From: Paenibacillus tritici
GTDB taxonomy: Bacteria; Bacillota; Bacilli; Paenibacillales; Paenibacillaceae
Assembly: GCF_013204885.1 (NCBI RefSeq)
Contig: NZ_JABMKX010000001.1
Location: forward strand, 643,016-707,015
Direction of reading: 5' to 3'
DNA length: 64,000 nt
A program made the position numbers and the translations under genes. The notes beneath the pieces were generated by a model that saw nothing but the letters and a program-made list of their open reading frames with translations, was not told where the DNA came from and ran no database searches. How positions within the stretch are numbered: position 1 is the stretch's first letter; every line of letters begins with the position of its first letter. This document shows, piece by piece, positions 40,229 through 47,871 of this stretch.

Positions 40229-40259
40229 AAGATAATCAAATCCAGGAGGAAGATGCACA

Positions 40260-40844
40260 ATGAATATGAATGCAGAATTGTATGATAAGCTCGCTAAGCT
40301 GCAATGGCTGCTGCAAAGACAGCATTTGAAGAACCATACCGAAGCCGGCCCCATGGCCGATAAGTCTCGGGGGCAAGGAAGGATACTTGCTTTTCTGCGG
40401 ATGAAGGACGGGATCAGTACCAAGGATTTGTCTTACATGCTGGACATCCGGATATCGTCGCTGAATGAATTACTTGCCAAGCTGGAGAAGGCTGAATATA
40501 TTACCCGCAGACCTTCAGAGACAGACAAACGCATTATGCTGATCTACCTGACACCCAAAGGCCAAGAGGAAGAGGAAGCAGAAGTCGACAGCTCCGGCAT
40601 ATTCTCCTGCCTGTCCCAAGAGGAGCAGACCGCCTTCAGAGATTACTTGGTACGTATAAGCGCAGCGCTGGAAGAAGAGCTTGGAAGTGACACCGACCGT
40701 GACTTCATGGCGGTATGGATGGAAGCTGCCAAGGAGCGGATCGGCTCCGAGGAATTCGAGAAACTAATGGCCATGCGCGGAGAGATGAGCGGGATGTGGA
40801 GAAATATGGGCGATGAACGTTTTCGCAGAGGATTCCGTGACTAA
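40260..40844 (+). CDS. MarR-family transcriptional regulator
   Basis: A 194-aa regulator with the MarR winged helix (GQGRILAFLRMKDGISTKDLSYMLDIRISSLNELLAKLEKAEYITRRPSETDKRIMLIYLTPKG). Long C-terminal helices (residues about 110-194) extend beyond the usual 140-150 aa and end in DERFRRGFRD. CAGGAGGAAG precedes the ATG. It likely represses itself through the GGTACC sites and may also control the MATE transporter downstream. Confidence 0.9.
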   Translation: MNMNAELYDKLAKLQWLLQRQHLKNHTEAGPMADKSRGQGRILAFLRMKDGISTKDLSYMLDIRISSLNELLAKLEKAEYITRRPSETDKRIMLIYLTPKGQEEEEAEVDSSGIFSCLSQEEQTAFRDYLVRISAALEEELGSDTDRDFMAVWMEAAKERIGSEEFEKLMAMRGEMSGMWRNMGDERFRRGFRD

Positions 40845-40855
40845 TAAGCATATGT

Positions 40856-40907
40856 CAAGTGGAAACGGCTTTGCCGTCCTTTAAAAGGACGGTACCGTTT
40901 CAGCGAG
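40856..40907 (-). repeat. 52-bp hairpin repeat family C, copy 2 (inverted)
   Basis: The reverse complement of 16981-17032 with about two differences in the loop. It folds into the same nested hairpin and lies 11 bp after the marR stop. It is not followed by a T tract. Confidence 0.85.
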
Positions 40908-40996
40908 ATAAACAGCCATGCACTGCCTCTCCACAAGCGAACTAGAGGCAGATGGGCAGTGCAGGTTAGTTTGTGCTGCGGTACGAGGGCTTCATA

Positions 40997-41014
40997 TAGT
41001 TAGAATTCTAACTA
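40997..41014. promoter_or_regulatory. 18-bp perfect palindrome upstream of the MATE gene
   Basis: TAGTTAGAATTCTAACTA is perfectly self-complementary and lies 35 bp before the MATE start. It is typical of a MarR/OhrR-type operator in form but unrelated to the GGTACC sites, so a second regulator may act here. Confidence 0.55.
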
Positions 41015-41049
41015 ATATCAGATAAAACTTGAAGAAAGCGGTGACCCCT

Positions 41050-42402
41050 GTGAATACAGAGAATCTCCATTATTTTGAAAAAGCGCCTATCGCCAAGGCT
41101 GTAGCCCACTTCGCTGTACCGATGATGTTAGGGACGTCGATGGGTGTCATCTATTCCATCTTAAATGCCTTATTCCTGGGCACTCTTAACAATACTGCAA
41201 TGCTAACCGCCCTTGCTCTGACTTTACCGTTATTCGCGGTCCTTATGGCGTTAGGCAACTTGGTCGGCGTGGGCAGCAGCGCATTCATCTCCCGGTTGCT
41301 GGGAGAGAAGAACACGGATGAGGTTAGGCATGTGTCTTCCTTTGCCTTCTATAGCAGTATAGTTCTTGGACTTATCACCATGGCTGCCTGCCTTCCGCTG
41401 ATTGGTACCATTGTTCATGCACTGGGGGCAACGCCTGAATCCTTCGGATATACCAAGGAGTATGTCACAATTATGCTTATAGGTTCGCCTATCCTTATTT
41501 TGTTCTTCACATTGGAGAGTATCGTCCGTGCGGAGGGTGCGGCCATGACATCCATGATCGGGATGCTGCTCAGTATGGCTGTGAATATTGTTCTCGATGC
41601 CTTAGTCATCTTCGTCTTCCACTGGGATGTGATCGGCGTTGCGTCTGCCACAGTCATCTCGAACCTGGTTGCTTGTGTGTACTACGCCTGCCATATCTTA
41701 ACTAAGAGTCAATTCTTGACGATCTCCATCCGACAATTCAAGGCTACCCGGAACATTCTGGGCAATGTCTTCAAAATCGGAGTCCCCGTCTTCGTGATGA
41801 GTGTCTTCATGGGGGCGATGTCGCTGATCTTTAACCGTTATCTGGCGGGGTATGGGGAGCAGGCTATTGCAGGATTCGGAATCTCATCGCGATTACTGCA
41901 ATTCCCCGAGTTAATTCTAATGGGTCTAAGTGAGGGAGTCGTACCGCTCATTGCCTTCTCTTATACAGCGAATAAATTGCGGATGAAGCATACCATTCAA
42001 TTCACGATTAAAGTAATTGGAGCTTTAGCCGCCGTGTTCGGTGTGATTGTCTATCTGAGCTCGGACCACTTAATCGGTCTGTTTACGAATGATCCGCAGT
42101 TCATTGAGATGGGCAGCTACATTCTGCATGTCACCTTCTTATCCCTGTTCATCACAGGAATGACCTCGTTGTTCATAGGGATTTTCCAGGCCACCGCGCA
42201 AGGAACGGCAGCGTTCATTATGTCTGTGATTCAAGGCCTCACTCTGATTCCTGTACTCTATATCGCGAATCGGATGAGCGGCTTCCACGGCGTGATCTGG
42301 TCACTGGTCATTTCGGATATTGCCGCCTTCCTTGTAGGGGCTGTCATGCTCTATGTCCTCCGCAACAAATTGCAGCCTGAGGTTGGGGCAGTGGGGATCT
42401 AG
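41050..42402 (+). CDS. MATE family efflux transporter
   Basis: A 450-aa polytopic membrane protein with about 12 hydrophobic segments. IAKAVAHFAVPMMLGTSMGVIYSILNALFLG is the conserved MATE N-terminal half, and VFKIGVPVFVMSVFMGAMSLIFNRYLAGYGEQAIAGFGISSRL the start of the second half. MATE proteins expel cationic drugs or metabolites using a Na+ or H+ gradient. The GTG at 41050, with GCGGTGA upstream, is preferred over TTG 41029, which has no ribosome binding site. Probably regulated by the MarR protein upstream and/or the 18-bp palindrome. Confidence 0.9.
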   Translation: MNTENLHYFEKAPIAKAVAHFAVPMMLGTSMGVIYSILNALFLGTLNNTAMLTALALTLPLFAVLMALGNLVGVGSSAFISRLLGEKNTDEVRHVSSFAFYSSIVLGLITMAACLPLIGTIVHALGATPESFGYTKEYVTIMLIGSPILILFFTLESIVRAEGAAMTSMIGMLLSMAVNIVLDALVIFVFHWDVIGVASATVISNLVACVYYACHILTKSQFLTISIRQFKATRNILGNVFKIGVPVFVMSVFMGAMSLIFNRYLAGYGEQAIAGFGISSRLLQFPELILMGLSEGVVPLIAFSYTANKLRMKHTIQFTIKVIGALAAVFGVIVYLSSDHLIGLFTNDPQFIEMGSYILHVTFLSLFITGMTSLFIGIFQATAQGTAAFIMSVIQGLTLIPVLYIANRMSGFHGVIWSLVISDIAAFLVGAVMLYVLRNKLQPEVGAVGI

Positions 42403-42484
42403 TTGTTGGGTTCTAAAGGTAGTGAATGAACAGCGTACCTAAAAACAGAACGTGTCTGTCCATCTATTTAACAAATTTTAACAG

Positions 42485-42841
42485 AAAACCGAACACAAAT
42501 GGACCGGGTGGGTAGCGCAGGCCGAATGTAATCGAAAAACCGAACACAAATGGACTGGGAGCGCCACGTAGGCTGAATGTAATCGGAAAACCGAACACAT
42601 TGGGACCGGGAGCGCTGCGTAAGCCAAATGTAATCGAAAAACCGAACACAATTGGTCCGGGAGCGCCGGGTAGGCCGAATGTAATCGAAAAACCGATCAC
42701 AATTAGACCGGGTGGGTAGCGCAGGCCAAATGTAAACGAAAAACCGAACACAATTGGACCGGACGTGCCGCGTAGGCTGAATGTAATCGGAAAACCGAAC
42801 ACAATTGGATTGGTCGTGCCGCGTAGGCTGTGCGTTATCGT
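42485..42841. repeat. 51-bp tandem repeat, seven units
   Basis: Seven consecutive copies with an exact 51-bp period (the recurring GAACACAA word starts at 42491, 42542, 42593, 42644, 42695, 42746, 42797). Unit consensus is roughly AAAACCGAACACAATTGG plus a GC-rich part and GGCCGAATGTAATCG. The last unit is degenerate, and an isolated half-unit lies at about 42865. Because 51 is a multiple of three, a minus-strand frame stays open with a 17-aa repeat (42464-42802), but it has no ribosome binding site. The rest of the gap (42842-43097) shows no gene. Confidence 0.9.
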
Positions 42842-43097
42842 CGTGCCAGACGTATTTTCACAGAAAAACCGAATACAATGTGCTGGTGCGAGGGGGCGTG
42901 GGCCGGATGCTCCAGTGAGGGGCAGATGGGTATGGTGGAGATAGCTCTACGAGTTGTCTGAACCGCAGGTGTTCATACATTATCCAACCGAAGGGTGATT
43001 TTGTTCTTCTCCCCATCCTTGACACCATGAAATAATAAAGCTATTATGGATATGTATAGTCCTTGATTGAGTGCGAGGATAGAGTGACGCGCTTAAA

Positions 43098-43250
43098 TAT
43101 TTAAGAAGTACTTAAAAAATTAACGAAAAGCAAAAAGAAGCGGAGGGGGAATTTGGAACTGGAGAAGCGTTAGCGGCCAGAAGTCCAAATCTTCACCGCA
43201 GTGACGACTCCGCTTCAAGCTCAAGTCTTTAGTGTGTCTTCCGTCTTATA
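43098..43250 (+). repeat. Structured intergenic repeat family A, copy 3 (internally deleted)
   Basis: It has the outer arms TATTTAAGAAGTACTTAAA and TTTAGTGTGTCTT...CTTATA, the GAAGCGGAG/CTCCGCTTC stem and ATTTGGAACT/AGTCCAAAT, but the segment from the right arm of the first hairpin through the second long hairpin is missing. The deletion joins two AGCGG-like words, as expected from recombination between short direct repeats. It lies 85 bp before the FAD reductase gene. Confidence 0.8.
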
Positions 43251-43334
43251 CCAAATCTTTTTTTTGCCCAATCAAGGACAACTAATATCTTTAAAGTCTA
43301 CAATATTACAACCCACAAGGAGGATTCACTATTC

Positions 43335-44249
43335 ATGAATACAGCTGATATAGTTATTATCGGAGGAGGCCCTGCCGGCTTGAACGCCGGATTAATGCTG
43401 GGCCGCGCAAGGAAGCAGACGATTGTCATAGATGAGGGACGCCCCCGTAATGCGGTCACGCGGGAGGCACATGGATTTCTGACCCGGGATGGAATCAGTC
43501 CAGGTGAATTCCGGCGGATTGCCCAAGAGCAGCTGCGCGTGTATCCGTCTGTCACTCAGTTAGAGGATACCGTAGTGTCAGTTACAGGTGAAGACGGAGC
43601 CTTCCTGCTGGAGACCGCTTCAGGAATGAGCATTACCAGCAAGAAGCTGCTATTTGCCGCAGGCATGAAGGACCGCAAGCTGGATGTACAAGGGTTGAGC
43701 GAGGTCTACGGAAAGAGCGCATTTGTCTGCCCGTATTGCGATGGCTGGGAATTAAGAGACCAGCCGCTGGTTGTCATTAGCAAAGGGGCGGTGCTGATGC
43801 ATTTTGCTCCGCTGCTATCGGGCTGGACGAAACATATCACGGTCTGCACGAATGGTCCTGATGAACTCAGTGAAGCCGAACGCGCAGAATTACGGGCTCA
43901 TCAGCTTCCGCTATTCGACGCCCCGATTCGTGAGATTTCATCCCATGAAGGAATGGTGGACCATGTGGTGCTTACTGATGGAACAGCAATCCCGTGCAAG
44001 GGAATCTTTTTCAGACCCGAGCTGGTTCTGGGAACGGAGCTGCCGCTTAGTCTAGGCTGCGAGCTATCGGATACGGGGGTTATTGCCGTCGATCAGTTTG
44101 CAGAGTCCAATGTACCCGGCGTTTACGCAGCAGGCGATACGGCCTCCATGATGCATCAGTCCATAGCTGCCGCCGCATCGGGAGCCTTGGCTGGTGCTGC
44201 TATCAACGGTAGATTGAATCAGGAAGCTTGGCAGAATAACAGCAGATGA
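43335..44249 (+). CDS. Thioredoxin reductase-like FAD/NAD(P)H oxidoreductase
   Basis: A 304-aa low-molecular-weight thioredoxin reductase family protein. The FAD motif VIIGGGPAGLNAGLMLGRARK and the redox-active pair CPYCDGWE at about residues 132-135 are present; typical thioredoxin reductase has CATC. The NAD(P)H loop near residues 150-160 (VVISKGAVLMHF) is degenerate, without the GxGxxA motif, so NADPH binding is doubtful. The second FAD motif is VPGVYAAGDTASMM. Possibly a thiol oxidase of the HlmI/GliT or YpdA-like type. AAGGAGGATTC precedes the ATG. Confidence 0.85.
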   Translation: MNTADIVIIGGGPAGLNAGLMLGRARKQTIVIDEGRPRNAVTREAHGFLTRDGISPGEFRRIAQEQLRVYPSVTQLEDTVVSVTGEDGAFLLETASGMSITSKKLLFAAGMKDRKLDVQGLSEVYGKSAFVCPYCDGWELRDQPLVVISKGAVLMHFAPLLSGWTKHITVCTNGPDELSEAERAELRAHQLPLFDAPIREISSHEGMVDHVVLTDGTAIPCKGIFFRPELVLGTELPLSLGCELSDTGVIAVDQFAESNVPGVYAAGDTASMMHQSIAAAASGALAGAAINGRLNQEAWQNNSR

Positions 44250-44324
44250 TCTGACCCGTCTCCATCTGATCCGGATCATTGCTATAATTGAAGAGGAATC
44301 TGGATAGATGAGGAGCGATAGAGC

Positions 44325-45524
44325 TTGAACAGAACTGCCGTACTGGAGCGTCTGCAATCACAGCTGCGCGAAGGGAATCACATTATTGGCGTCTCGACGG
44401 GAACGGGAATCACAGCCAAGGTTGCCGCCCAGAGCGGAGCGGACTTCATATTAATGCTGAATTCCGGCAAATTCCGGCAGATGGGAAGAAGCTCTTTGGC
44501 AGGCTTTTTACCCTTCTGCAACAGCAATGATATGGTGATGGACTTTGCGTCAAGAGAAATTGTGCCGCTGGTGAGGGAGACTCCCGTTCTGTTTGGGCTG
44601 AATGCGAACGATCCTACCAGAGAGATGAGTGATTATATAACAGAGATCAAGGGCAGAGGTTTTGCCGGGGTCAATAATTATCCGACGGTGGGCCTGATCG
44701 ACGGATTGTTCAGAGAGGCTCTGGAGGAAGAGGGGATCAGCTATGAACGGGAGGTTGAGGCCATAGGTCTGGCCCATCAGCAGGGATTGTTCACGGTGGC
44801 CTTCGTATTCGATGAAGCCCAGGCAGTCCAGATGATCGGGGCGGGGGCAGATGTGATCTGTGCCCATCTCGGCCTGACCGAGGGCGGATTACTCGGGGCG
44901 CGCAAGGTGGTATCCCTGGAGGCAGCCAAAGCAAGGGCACTGCGTATTGTCGCTGCCTGCAGGCAGCTTAAGCCGGAGGTCATCCGGATGATATACGGCG
45001 GTCCGGTGAAGACACCGGTCGATGTCCAGTACATGTACAGCGACAACACAGACATTATGGGTTACATAGGCGGGTCTGCCTTTGAACGGATTCCATCCGA
45101 GCAATCGCTTACGGCAATCACCCGGGATTTCAAGCGCCTGGGCAAGCTGAATGAGGATGATTTCATGGTCAAGATGCTCAGCGGCATCACCAAACATTAT
45201 GATTACGTGGAGTTCGTCAAAGAATATGTGGCTCAGAACTACAGCGATGAAATTGTTTTTGCGGATCTGGCCAGGGTGGCCCATATTTCGCGCAGTTATT
45301 TGAGCAGCTTGTTCAAAAAAGAGGTGGGCTGCAGCTTCCAGACCTATCTTGTAAACTTCCGCATCCATAAGGCCGTCACGCTGCTCCAGGCACCGCAGCT
45401 CCAATTATCCGAGGTGGCCGCGATGGTAGGGTATCCGGATTATGCCCAATTCAGCAAAATGTTCAAAAAACTGAAGGGCTGCTCCCCCAAGCGGTACCGA
45501 TCTAACCTAAACACAAAAATATAG
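44325..45524 (+). CDS. Fusion regulator: PEP-hydrolase-type TIM barrel plus AraC DNA-binding domain
   Basis: A 399-aa protein. Residues 1 to about 270 form a PEP_hydrolase/TIM-barrel domain (PF09370 type): [59 protein letters not shown] and GGSAFERIPSE. Residues about 295-399 are a complete AraC double helix-turn-helix (IVFADLARVAHISRSYLSSLFKKEVGCSFQTYL, LSEVAAMVGYPDYAQFSKMFKKLKGCSPKRYR). The TIM domain shares its key motifs with the free-standing enzyme at 46875-47705. It starts at TTG 44325 behind GAGGAGCG; TATAAT and the palindrome TGATCCGGATCA (44267-44278) lie upstream. Probably a one-component regulator of the two following genes. Confidence 0.88.
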   Translation: MNRTAVLERLQSQLREGNHIIGVSTGTGITAKVAAQSGADFILMLNSGKFRQMGRSSLAGFLPFCNSNDMVMDFASREIVPLVRETPVLFGLNANDPTREMSDYITEIKGRGFAGVNNYPTVGLIDGLFREALEEEGISYEREVEAIGLAHQQGLFTVAFVFDEAQAVQMIGAGADVICAHLGLTEGGLLGARKVVSLEAAKARALRIVAACRQLKPEVIRMIYGGPVKTPVDVQYMYSDNTDIMGYIGGSAFERIPSEQSLTAITRDFKRLGKLNEDDFMVKMLSGITKHYDYVEFVKEYVAQNYSDEIVFADLARVAHISRSYLSSLFKKEVGCSFQTYLVNFRIHKAVTLLQAPQLQLSEVAAMVGYPDYAQFSKMFKKLKGCSPKRYRSNLNTKI

Positions 45525-45528
45525 CACC

Positions 45529-45542
45529 TAAAAGCGTTTTCA
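45529..45542 (+). promoter_or_regulatory. Candidate CcpA (cre) site upstream of the Tm-1-like operon
   Basis: TAAAAGCGTTTTCA resembles the cre consensus TGAAAGCGNTTTCA with one deviation at the second base. It lies about 90 bp before the UPF0261 gene and just after the regulator gene, where a promoter for the two structural genes would sit. Catabolite repression would fit a carbon-utilisation role. Confidence 0.45.
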
Positions 45543-45632
45543 TTCTTAAATGAACCCCGTATGATGAATCTATAGCGCTCGGCTACCCGAATGGAGCACT
45601 GTTCCAGATGATTCATATGAGGAGGCAGCAGA

Positions 45633-46850
45633 ATGAAGACCATCGCAATAGCAGGAACGTTTGATACGAAAGGTGAGGAGTACCTGTACATCAAGAGGAT
45701 TGCAGAGGAGCTTGGACTGGGGACCCTGATGATCCATACAGGGGTATTCGAGCCGTCCTTTGCCCCGGATGTATCAGGCCGGGAGGTCGCCTCCGCCGCT
45801 GGCATGGATATTGAGGAGCTGGCTGCAAGGAAGGACCGGGCTTTGGCGACCGAGGTTCTGTCCAAAGGACTGGAGAAGCTGGTGCCCCGATTGTACAAGG
45901 AGGGGAAGTTCGACGGAATCATCTCCTTTGGGGGCACCGGCGGAACCTCACTGGTCGCACCGGCCATGAGAGCCTTGCCGATTGGCGTTCCGAAGGTGCT
46001 GGTATCGACCGTTGCGTCCGGAAATACAGCGCCATACGTAGGGACGAGTGACATTATCATGATTCCGTCTGTGGTGGATGTTGCCGGCTTGAATTCGATT
46101 TCTACGAGAATATTTACAAATGCGATATTTGCGGTAGCGGGAATGCTTACGTTCGAGCATTCACATCTCCCGGAGAAGAAGTCGCTTATTGCAGCCACGA
46201 TGTTCGGGGTGACCACGCCTTGTGTAACTGCGGCAAGAAAACACCTGGAGGAGCGGGGCTACGAGGTGCTTGTCTTCCACGCCACAGGCATCGGCGGACA
46301 GTCGATGGAGGCGCTCATCGAGGCCGGGTTCATTGAAGGCGTACTCGACCTGACGACAACCGAGTGGGCCGATGAGATTATCGGCGGGGTCTTGAATGCT
46401 GGGCCGCACCGTCTGGAGGCGGCCAGCCGCAAGCGTATTCCGCAGGTAGTCTCGGTGGGGGCTTTGGATATGTGCAATTTCGGACCGGCAGATACCGTAC
46501 CGGATAGATTCAAGGACCATACCTTTTATCAGCATAACCCGACTGTCACCCTGATGAGAACGACCGTGGCAGAGAATGAGCAGATCGGCCGGAAGCTTGC
46601 AGAGAAGCTGAACCTGGCAGAGGAGAGCACCGTGCTGATGCTGCCGCTAAGGGGCATTTCGGCCATTGATGTGGAGGGCCAGCCCTTCTACGGACCGGAA
46701 GAGGACCGGATGCTGTTCGATACCCTGCGTAAGCAGGTTGACCGTTCGCGCGTCGAAGTGATAGAGATGGATTGCGCCATCAACGATCCGGCCTTTGCAG
46801 AGGCCGCCGCGCATAAGCTGATTGAACTCTTGCAGGCATCCTATTCCTGA
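45633..46850 (+). CDS. UPF0261/Tm-1-like ATP-binding domain protein
   Basis: A 405-aa protein of the UPF0261 family (COG5441), related to the N-terminal half of tomato Tm-1. It has the characteristic start IAIAGTFDTKGEEYLYIK, the glycine-rich loop GIISFGGTGGTSLVAPAMRALPIGVPKVLVSTVASG (a nucleotide-binding region in Tm-1), GVTTPCVTAARKHLEERGYEVLVFHATGIGG and PLRGISAID. In plants the family inhibits viral replication, but its bacterial reaction is unknown. GAGGAGGCAG precedes the ATG. It is followed by the PEP-hydrolase-type enzyme after 24 bp, the same pairing that is fused in one chain in plants. Confidence 0.88.
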   Translation: MKTIAIAGTFDTKGEEYLYIKRIAEELGLGTLMIHTGVFEPSFAPDVSGREVASAAGMDIEELAARKDRALATEVLSKGLEKLVPRLYKEGKFDGIISFGGTGGTSLVAPAMRALPIGVPKVLVSTVASGNTAPYVGTSDIIMIPSVVDVAGLNSISTRIFTNAIFAVAGMLTFEHSHLPEKKSLIAATMFGVTTPCVTAARKHLEERGYEVLVFHATGIGGQSMEALIEAGFIEGVLDLTTTEWADEIIGGVLNAGPHRLEAASRKRIPQVVSVGALDMCNFGPADTVPDRFKDHTFYQHNPTVTLMRTTVAENEQIGRKLAEKLNLAEESTVLMLPLRGISAIDVEGQPFYGPEEDRMLFDTLRKQVDRSRVEVIEMDCAINDPAFAEAAAHKLIELLQASYS

Positions 46851-46874
46851 CACACACCTAAGGAGGATATACGA

Positions 46875-47705
46875 ATGAATAAGCTAACCAGATCAGAAAT
46901 TATGGCCAAATTCAAGGATGAGGTGAAGGCGGGCAAGATTCTCCTCGGTGTCGGGGCAGGCACAGGGATTACGGCCAAGAGCAGTGAAGCGGGCGGGGCG
47001 GATATGCTGATTGTATACAATTCCGGCCGGTATAGAATGGCAGGGCGCGGCTCCCTCGCAGGCTTACTGTCCTATGGAGATGCGAATCAAATCGTTGTGG
47101 AGATGGGCTCGGAGGTACTGCCTGTCGTCAAGCATACGCCAGTTCTGGCCGGGGTATGCGGCACCGATCCGTTCCGGGTGATGGAGGTATATCTGAAGCA
47201 GTTGAAGGAGCAAGGCTTCAGCGGGGTTCAGAACTTCCCTACCGTAGGTTTGATTGACGGGGTGTTTAGACAGAATCTGGAGGAGACCGGTATGGGCTAC
47301 GACCTGGAGGTCGAGATGATCCGTATCGCCCATGAGCTGGATTTACTGACCACCCCGTATGTTTTTGACCCTGCACAGGCTCAAGCTATGGCGGAGGCGG
47401 GAGCTGACATTTTGGTTGCCCATATGGGCTTGACGACCAAGGGTACGATAGGCGCGAAGACCGCGCTGACCCTGGACGACTGTGTAGAACGAATTGAGGC
47501 GATTATTGAAGCCGGCCGGGCAGTAAACCCGGATATTATGATTATTTGCCACGGGGGACCGATTGCCGAGCCGGAGGATGCCGCTTATGTCATCAAGCGA
47601 ACGAAAGGCATCGACGGATTCTTCGGGGCGTCGAGCATTGAGCGTTTTGCGGCAGAGAAGGGCATTACCCAGCAGACCGAGTCCTTCAAGTCGATCCGGC
47701 AATAA
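46875..47705 (+). CDS. PEP-hydrolase-family TIM-barrel protein (Tm-1 C-terminal type)
   Basis: A 276-aa TIM-barrel protein (PF09370, COG5564). Conserved motifs are [76 protein letters not shown] and [15 protein letters not shown]5564 was once called a possible dioxygenase; some members are annotated as phosphoenolpyruvate hydrolase, and the true substrate here is unknown. AAGGAGGATA precedes the ATG. It is cotranscribed with the UPF0261 gene, and its barrel is duplicated in the upstream AraC fusion. Confidence 0.88.
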   Translation: MNKLTRSEIMAKFKDEVKAGKILLGVGAGTGITAKSSEAGGADMLIVYNSGRYRMAGRGSLAGLLSYGDANQIVVEMGSEVLPVVKHTPVLAGVCGTDPFRVMEVYLKQLKEQGFSGVQNFPTVGLIDGVFRQNLEETGMGYDLEVEMIRIAHELDLLTTPYVFDPAQAQAMAEAGADILVAHMGLTTKGTIGAKTALTLDDCVERIEAIIEAGRAVNPDIMIICHGGPIAEPEDAAYVIKRTKGIDGFFGASSIERFAAEKGITQQTESFKSIRQ

Positions 47706-47732
47706 CTAGGACAAACCAGTCATTTTGATTAA

Positions 47733-47761
47733 GGCCCTTGATAGTTAAGGGTCTTTTTTAT
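47733..47761 (+). terminator. Rho-independent terminator of the Tm-1-like operon
   Basis: GGCCCTT (47733-47739) pairs with AAGGGTC (47747-47753, one G-U pair), loop GATAGTT, followed by a T run. Confidence 0.8.
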
Positions 47762-47871
47762 TTGAATTTTATTGAACACCAAACTTAAACCAATTTTAAA
47801 CTCCGCAGCAGACTCGTTTTAACCTCGCCGTGATAAGCTGATGCTCATATACATGGAGAGGGGTTAACCTA

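Noticed and set aside
40856..40907. 52-bp hairpin as a marR terminator
   Set aside because: The hairpin is strong but is followed by CAGCGAGATAAAC with no T tract, and the same sequence occurs elsewhere in the opposite orientation.
42464..42802. 112-aa minus-strand frame with 17-residue repeats
   Set aside because: Starts at a GTG without a ribosome binding site, and the frame stays open only because the 51-bp unit is a multiple of three. Kept as a repeat, not as a gene.
42485..42841. CRISPR array
   Set aside because: The entire 51-bp unit is repeated with small changes; there are no unique spacers, and no cas genes are in the window.
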